Assembly: GCA_000466585.1 (NCBI GenBank) | Contig: KE993496.1 | Location: 1 to 54,510, forward strand | DNA length: 54,510 nt | Reading direction: 5' to 3' | Source: Clostridiales bacterium oral taxon 876 str. F0540 | Lineage (GTDB): Bacteria > Bacillota > Clostridia > Clostridiales > Clostridiaceae | Part shown: positions 49,890 to 54,510 of the stretch, piece after piece | Numbering within the stretch: the stretch's first letter is position 1 | Layout: the number at the start of each line of letters is the position of its first letter | Notes under the pieces: generated by a model | Told to the model about the DNA's origin: nothing | Database searches by the model: none | Seen by the model: the letters and a program-made list of their open reading frames with translations, nothing else | Position numbers and translations under genes: made by a program

Positions 49890-50810
49890 ATGGATTATGC
49901 ATATAGCTTAGAATATAAGGATATTGTAGATGCTGAAAAAGCATATGAGTTATACTGGGAGGGAATTATTTCAGATAAACAAGCTTTCATATGTCCTGAG
50001 CCTGATTGCAATGCACAGATTACATGTTCAAATATAGATAAAGAAAAAAGGTTTCTAAAACAGAAACCCCATTTTAGGTGCTATGGCAATCATAAAAATA
50101 ACTGTCCTAATGATGAAGAAAAAATTGGTGTAGCTGGATTTGACGATGGGCAAGAGAGGAAGAACTTAGGATATATTGACCCATTAGTAGATGTATTATT
50201 GTTAAAGAGAAAGGAAAAATCACCTAGCATCACAAATAATAAGCCAGATATAGATAATGATTATAATGCAATTAAAAGAAGAATAAAAAGTGATATTGAG
50301 ACAAATGGAAGTAGAAGGTCTGAGTATGTAACAATTATGCCAATTGTTACTAAATTTCAAAAGTATATTGAGCTAGGAACAACGTCAAATCATTATATCG
50401 AAAATCAAGGAAAAAATATTAAATATAGTGATATGTTTATCAATTTAGATAAAGGACAGTTAGAATGGTACAGCAACTTTAATAGGGTTCATTTTGGAAA
50501 AGCAAAAGTTGTAAAGGTTAAAGGGAAGGATGACCACTTTAGATTAGTTTTTACAAAGAAATTAAAATTTAAGGATAAAGAGTACATACCTAATGTTTAT
50601 ATTTCTAATAAGATAATAAATAGTAGTTATAGAAACAAAAAATGGTTAGATGAGTTAAAAGAGTTACAGCAAACTGGAAAAGAAATAAATGCCTTTATAT
50701 ATGGAAAAGTTAAAATTAATCAGGTAGAACAGAAGCAATATTTTAATATAGACATATGTGAAGCTAAATTAGACTTTATTGATATAAGGTATGAAGAGGA
50801 AAATGTTTAG
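49890..50810 (+). CDS. Zinc-finger-like protein, candidate defence partner
   Basis: 306 residues. An N-terminal Cys/His cluster is visible: C35-x4-C40-x5-C46, then H61, C64, H68, C72 (CPEPDCNAQITC, HFRCYGNHKNNC), plausibly one or two zinc sites. The rest is charged and beta-rich (~170-300; KAKVVKVKGKDDHFRLVF). The N-terminal pattern faintly recalls CoiA-like proteins, without enough to name it. RBS GGGGGGAGG. It lies directly after attR and 165 bp before the AIPR gene, in the same direction. Confidence 0.65.
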   Translation: MDYAYSLEYKDIVDAEKAYELYWEGIISDKQAFICPEPDCNAQITCSNIDKEKRFLKQKPHFRCYGNHKNNCPNDEEKIGVAGFDDGQERKNLGYIDPLVDVLLLKRKEKSPSITNNKPDIDNDYNAIKRRIKSDIETNGSRRSEYVTIMPIVTKFQKYIELGTTSNHYIENQGKNIKYSDMFINLDKGQLEWYSNFNRVHFGKAKVVKVKGKDDHFRLVFTKKLKFKDKEYIPNVYISNKIINSSYRNKKWLDELKELQQTGKEINAFIYGKVKINQVEQKQYFNIDICEAKLDFIDIRYEEENV

Positions 50811-50975
50811 TGCAAAGATAAATATACCCTTTTGTATTTAATCTATGATTAGTAATTACCTCGGTTTGAAATTGTAAAAGAATCAAGGCTTAAAGAAATA
50901 TTGTGAAAAAGAAAAATACTCTTAGTAATTGACAGCATAATGGAATATAGAATTATGCAAAGGGAGGGGAATCTC

Positions 50976-52781
50976 ATGGAAATAAGCCACAATTTAGAGG
51001 AAAGTTATATTCAGGAGTTAATATCTAACTATTTAGGTGATGAGAGCTTATCAACAGTTGAAAAAGGAAGACGTTTCTTAGAGTGGATACTTTACTATTT
51101 ATTTGAGAAAACCGAATCTGAACTTGAAGCAGGAAATATCGATGAAGGTGTAATCGTTTGTGATGGAAGTAATGACGGATCAATAGATGCTGCTTTTAGG
51201 GAAAATGAATCATTACATTTAATTCAAGCAAAATATAATACAGCTCACTCATATCAGGCTGTTTCTTCTTTTATAAGTGATTTAAGAGCATTACTATTTG
51301 ATGGCCCACTTTCCACACAAAAAAAGGAGTTAATTGATATACATGAATCTATAGAAAATGTGGAAGAAATAATAGCATACTATATAACAAATTCTAGGAT
51401 AAATGATAATGAAAATGATAAGATAAGTCGTTTAATCGAAAGCTTAGAAGGAGATGCTTTAATTAATCTCGAAGGAAAAAATCTACGTATTAGAATACTA
51501 GATATTAGTAAGATCAATGATTTTATAGATGAATCTTTATATGTTGTTCCCAAAAAGGTAAAGGGAAAGAAAAGTCCAATAATTTTAGAGAAGTATTTTA
51601 TCAGCAAGGAAAACACAACAATTATTGCTGAAGTTGGATTAAAAGATTTAGCGGCTTTTATTGATAAAGATAAAGAATACTTGTTTTATTCCAATATAAG
51701 AAATTTTTTGGGTAAGAACAAGGTAAATAAAGATATTGAGAAAACTTATCAAGAAAATCCAAAGAATTTTTGGTATTTTAATAATGGAATAACTATAGTT
51801 TGTGATGATTTTGATAAGCCAATGGAACTAAATAAAGGTGGAGCAAAGGTATTTATAACTACTCCTCAAATAGTAAATGGATGTCAAACAGCCAATACAA
51901 TTTATAGATCATGGAAGCAAAGCGATAAGGTGCAAAAAAGTCAAAAAGAAGGTACAATTCTAGTTAAAATAATTAAAGACACCAATAATAAAAGAAATGA
52001 AATTACGAGATTTACTAATAGTCAAACAGCTGTTACAGGTAAAGATTTTTTTGCATTGGAAGATTTCCACAAGAAACTAAAGAAGGACTTTTCCGAATTA
52101 GGGTACACATATGAAATTCAAAGAAAAGAAGTAACTAAGAAAAAACCAAAGGGAAACAAAATATATTCATATTTATTTGATAAAGATTTTAAAAACAGTT
52201 TGTTTGCGAAAGATGTAGTACAAGCTTTTACTGCTGGAATGCACTTAAAACCTGCTAAGGCACGGAATATAGGTAATTTGGTACCTGGTGGAGCATACTA
52301 TGATAAACTATTTAACGATGAAAATACCCCAGTAAATCCAAAATATTATTTATTCCCATACGCAATAATGTATTATTCTAAAAACGTATTAAAACACAAA
52401 GAAGATGATAAGCTAAAGTCAGCAAACCTTCTGTTTATATCTATATATTTTAGACTAATTCTTGAGATATTTAAGAATATAGAATTAGTTGAAGAAGATA
52501 CAGAAAATTTAATTGATACAAAAGAAGATGTAATAAAATATATTGATATAATATTTTCTAATGAATTAATAAACAGGGATTTATTAAAACTTAGTAATAC
52601 TATAATTAGGAACTTTTTTAAAGATACTTTAATAAAAAAGAAAATAAATGAAAATTTACCTAGATTTTTAAAATCTACAGTAGAGACCGATCCTGAAGTT
52701 GTGTCCATAATTATTGATAAGATTAGAGATGAGTTAGAGGATATAGACATAGAAATATATCGACAAGCTATAATGTCATAG
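50976..52781 (+). CDS. AIPR-family (abortive infection / phage resistance) protein
   Basis: About 601 residues from ATG 50976 (AGGGAGGGG 6 nt upstream). The AIPR core is clear: FWYFNNGITIVCDD (from W266) and QIVNGCQTANTIYRSW (from Q298). The N-terminal ~100 residues carry a PD-(D/E)XK/Mrr-like pattern: D67-x3-D71 (NDGSIDAAF) and Q84-x-K86 (LIQAKYN). So it is likely a nuclease-type defence protein. Next to att sites such genes are often phage-resistance cargo. Target and trigger unknown. Confidence 0.85.
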   Translation: MEISHNLEESYIQELISNYLGDESLSTVEKGRRFLEWILYYLFEKTESELEAGNIDEGVIVCDGSNDGSIDAAFRENESLHLIQAKYNTAHSYQAVSSFISDLRALLFDGPLSTQKKELIDIHESIENVEEIIAYYITNSRINDNENDKISRLIESLEGDALINLEGKNLRIRILDISKINDFIDESLYVVPKKVKGKKSPIILEKYFISKENTTIIAEVGLKDLAAFIDKDKEYLFYSNIRNFLGKNKVNKDIEKTYQENPKNFWYFNNGITIVCDDFDKPMELNKGGAKVFITTPQIVNGCQTANTIYRSWKQSDKVQKSQKEGTILVKIIKDTNNKRNEITRFTNSQTAVTGKDFFALEDFHKKLKKDFSELGYTYEIQRKEVTKKKPKGNKIYSYLFDKDFKNSLFAKDVVQAFTAGMHLKPAKARNIGNLVPGGAYYDKLFNDENTPVNPKYYLFPYAIMYYSKNVLKHKEDDKLKSANLLFISIYFRLILEIFKNIELVEEDTENLIDTKEDVIKYIDIIFSNELINRDLLKLSNTIIRNFFKDTLIKKKINENLPRFLKSTVETDPEVVSIIIDKIRDELEDIDIEIYRQAIMS

Positions 52782-52788
52782 CTCATAT

Positions 52789-52825
52789 AATAAGCCAGTT
52801 AGATAAAATCTAACTGGCTTATTTT
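52789..52825. terminator. Bidirectional terminator after the AIPR gene
   Basis: A perfect 15-bp stem, AATAAGCCAGTTAGA / TCTAACTGGCTTATT, loop TAAAA, then TTTG. Confidence 0.9.
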
Positions 52826-52877
52826 GATGTTTGTGAAATACTTCATTATGGATGTATGGAGTTGTTTTAATTGATGC

Positions 52878-53878
52878 TTACGAATGGGTTTTATTAAATA
52901 ATAAAGAACCCAACTTCCTAACCGCATCCTTCTGCATATCCGGCAGCAGATGACTATAAGTATTTAAAGTCATAGCTACAGAAGTATGGCCAAGCCTTTC
53001 ACTAACTGCTTTTATATTAGCCCCGACTTTTAAAAGTAGAGTAGCATGGGTATGGCGTAAATCATGAAACCTAATTTTAGGTATATTAAGTTCTTTGGAT
53101 ATAGGGTGCATCCAACGAGCAAAGTTCCTTGATATATAATCAGGATCAAAAGGAGTTCTGTCTACGTGGAAAAGTACGAAGTTTTCTTCATCGTACTTAT
53201 CTGCGTAGATTTTTTTATTTTCTTCCTGTTGCTCCTTATAGTCCTTTAGAATAGATATAGTATAGTCTAATAATATAACTTTACGCTTTGAACCTGCAGT
53301 TTTTAAAGGAACTATCTGCTTAACATTTTCAATAGTTTGAAGCTGATTCTTTACGTAAATTACTCCTTCATCAAGGTCAACATTTTCCCATTTAAGACCG
53401 CAGAGCTCACCCCTGCGCATGCCTGTAGTAACGGCTTAAAATACCGGCATATAAAGGCTTAAATCCTTTATTCTATTAAGCAGCATATCAACCTCATGAG
53501 TGTCTAAAACCTTCATTTCTGGCTTGCTCTTTCTTGGCTTATCAACCATGTTTGTAGGGTTAGCTTTAATAAGCTGCCATCTAATTGCTTGGTTTAATGA
53601 AGTATGCAATATTCTATGACAGTATAGTGCTGATCTTCCGGAGAGTCTGAATTCCTCAATGCAGCTCTTATAAAAATTTTGTATATGAAGAGGCTTCAGC
53701 TTTTCTAGAGTTATTGCTCCAATCTTAGGAATAATATATGTATCAATCATATTGTTATAGCTATCATAAGTTTTTGGAGCGACATTTATTTTTGCGTATG
53801 TATCAGGGACTTGATTAAGAACTTTTCTAATGTTGAATTTTCTATTTCTATGTATTCCCCATGCTCAATTTCATCTGT
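52878..53878 (-). pseudogene. Decayed tyrosine integrase (second element)
   Basis: On the minus strand the catalytic half is intact (GMRRGELCGLKW; FHDLRHTHATLLL; GHTSVAMTLNTYSH) but the gene is broken three ways: the N-terminal DNA-binding part is missing beyond EIEHGEYIE (an in-frame stop at 53879-53881), a frameshift lies between about 53800 and 53825 (STLEKFL to DTYAKINVAPKTYDSY), and an in-frame TAA sits at 53436-53438 just before the catalytic Arg. It differs from the intact integrase at 34467-35915. It marks a remnant element next to attR. Confidence 0.88.
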
Positions 53879-53883
53879 TTAAA

Positions 53884-54099
53884 TATAAACCTATGAAAAT
53901 ATTTGAATATGTAAATATTTACTGAAAACATGCTGGTTTGCAGTAGATCTGCTTTCTACAATATCAAAGAACATGATTATATCGACATTATTATTGAATA
54001 GTGCTGAAATTAATGATTTATTTTGTAAACTTATATTCACGGATTTAATTTAATCATTTATAATATCAGTATTAACTTTTAATGAGGGGAATTATTTTG
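53884..54099. other. AT-rich stretch, no gene seen
   Basis: No convincing reading frame, terminator or promoter. It separates the decayed integrase from the next small gene. Confidence 0.4.
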
Positions 54100-54468
54100 A
54101 TGAAACGACAAAAACGTATAATGTATATATTATTTATGTTATTTGTTTTATTTATAAAAATTTCAATTCCATCAGCTAATATTATTAATAACGATAAGAA
54201 TGTTGATCAAAATACTCAAACCATAGCAAGCGCTTCATTACATGGAAGTAATATTATTGATTATAAACAAATTGATAATATGGATGTAACAACACTAAGG
54301 GTAAATATTGATGAGAGAGTGGAAAGCATCGAGATTTACATAATAACGATATGTGCTTTATACTTTTTAATAAATAACCCGCCGCGTTATATTGAAAAAA
54401 TAATATTTTATATTAGAACAGTGTACTTTAATGGGAGTAAATATAAAGAAAATACTAATACCTTTTGA
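54100..54468 (+). CDS. Small membrane protein, unknown function
   Basis: About 122 residues from ATG 54100 (GAGGGGA 9 nt upstream; ATG 54082 overlaps that ribosome site). A signal-like helix at ~8-28, a Ser/Asn-rich middle, a second hydrophobic segment at ~84-100 and a basic tail. No family recognised. Confidence 0.55.
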   Translation: MKRQKRIMYILFMLFVLFIKISIPSANIINNDKNVDQNTQTIASASLHGSNIIDYKQIDNMDVTTLRVNIDERVESIEIYIITICALYFLINNPPRYIEKIIFYIRTVYFNGSKYKENTNTF

Positions 54469-54485
54469 ATAGAAAAAATAAGGAG

Positions 54486-54510
54486 GTAAAAGTCCTAAAT
54501 GGACTTTTAC
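54486..54510 (+). repeat. Start of a structured leader element (cut by the window end)
   Basis: GTAAAAGTCC / GGACTTTTAC with loop TAAAT. It is the same hairpin as 25630-25654, where the inner pair is G-C instead of C-G. Preceded by AAGGAG in both places. Confidence 0.6.

Overview
The window is AT-rich, low-GC Firmicute DNA, most likely a spore-forming Clostridium (sensu stricto). Support comes from the gene order MazG-like / DUF2232 / gdpP / rplI / lonC / dnaB, strong AGGAGG-type ribosome binding sites with many TTG and GTG starts, a Spo0E-like protein and a spore-type LonC protease. No species call is made.

Region 1 (1-16.7 kb) holds two related copies of an extracellular-matrix or surface-fibre module. 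Each copy has an ER-type (Ser/His) signal peptidase fused to a large membrane domain, TasA/CalY-like secreted proteins with SipW-type signal peptides, a DUF5305-like membrane protein, a secreted protein ending in an unusual LVQTG + membrane helix + basic tail, and NarL/LuxR response regulators. The second copy also has a sensor kinase. It carries two class II cyclic-di-GMP riboswitches with intrinsic terminators, one before and one after its first response regulator, so matrix production is probably under c-di-GMP control. An Rpn-type nuclease gene lies between the copies.

Region 2 (16.8-34.3 kb) is mostly chromosomal backbone: an MNT/HEPN toxin-antitoxin pair, a yhbD-like regulator with a bactofilin-like gene, a DUF2089/SHOCT-like envelope cluster, an ABC-2 exporter, a CDF metal transporter, an alpha/beta hydrolase, the DUF2232-gdpP-rplI-lonC-dnaB block, an EAL-HDOD protein and tRNA-Thr(CGU).

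Region 3 (34,273-49,699) is a 15.4-kb element integrated in the 3' end of the tRNA-Thr gene and bounded by a 46-bp direct repeat. It encodes an integrase, divergent repressor and Cro-like genes with three palindromic operators, an excisionase-like protein, a replication module (DnaD-like protein, DnaB-like helicase), a Spo0E-like peptide, a tail tape-measure protein, three coiled-coil late proteins, a terminase small subunit and two sigma-like regulators. It has no large terminase, portal, capsid, other tail or lysis genes. This gene content resembles a phage satellite (PICI-like) that unusually carries a tape-measure gene.

Region 4 (49.7-54.5 kb) follows the second att repeat. It holds a zinc-finger-like protein plus an AIPR-family protein with a visible Mrr-like nuclease motif (candidate phage defence), then a decayed integrase gene, which suggests an older element in tandem at the same site. 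The window ends inside a hairpin element that also occurs upstream of the MazG-like gene.
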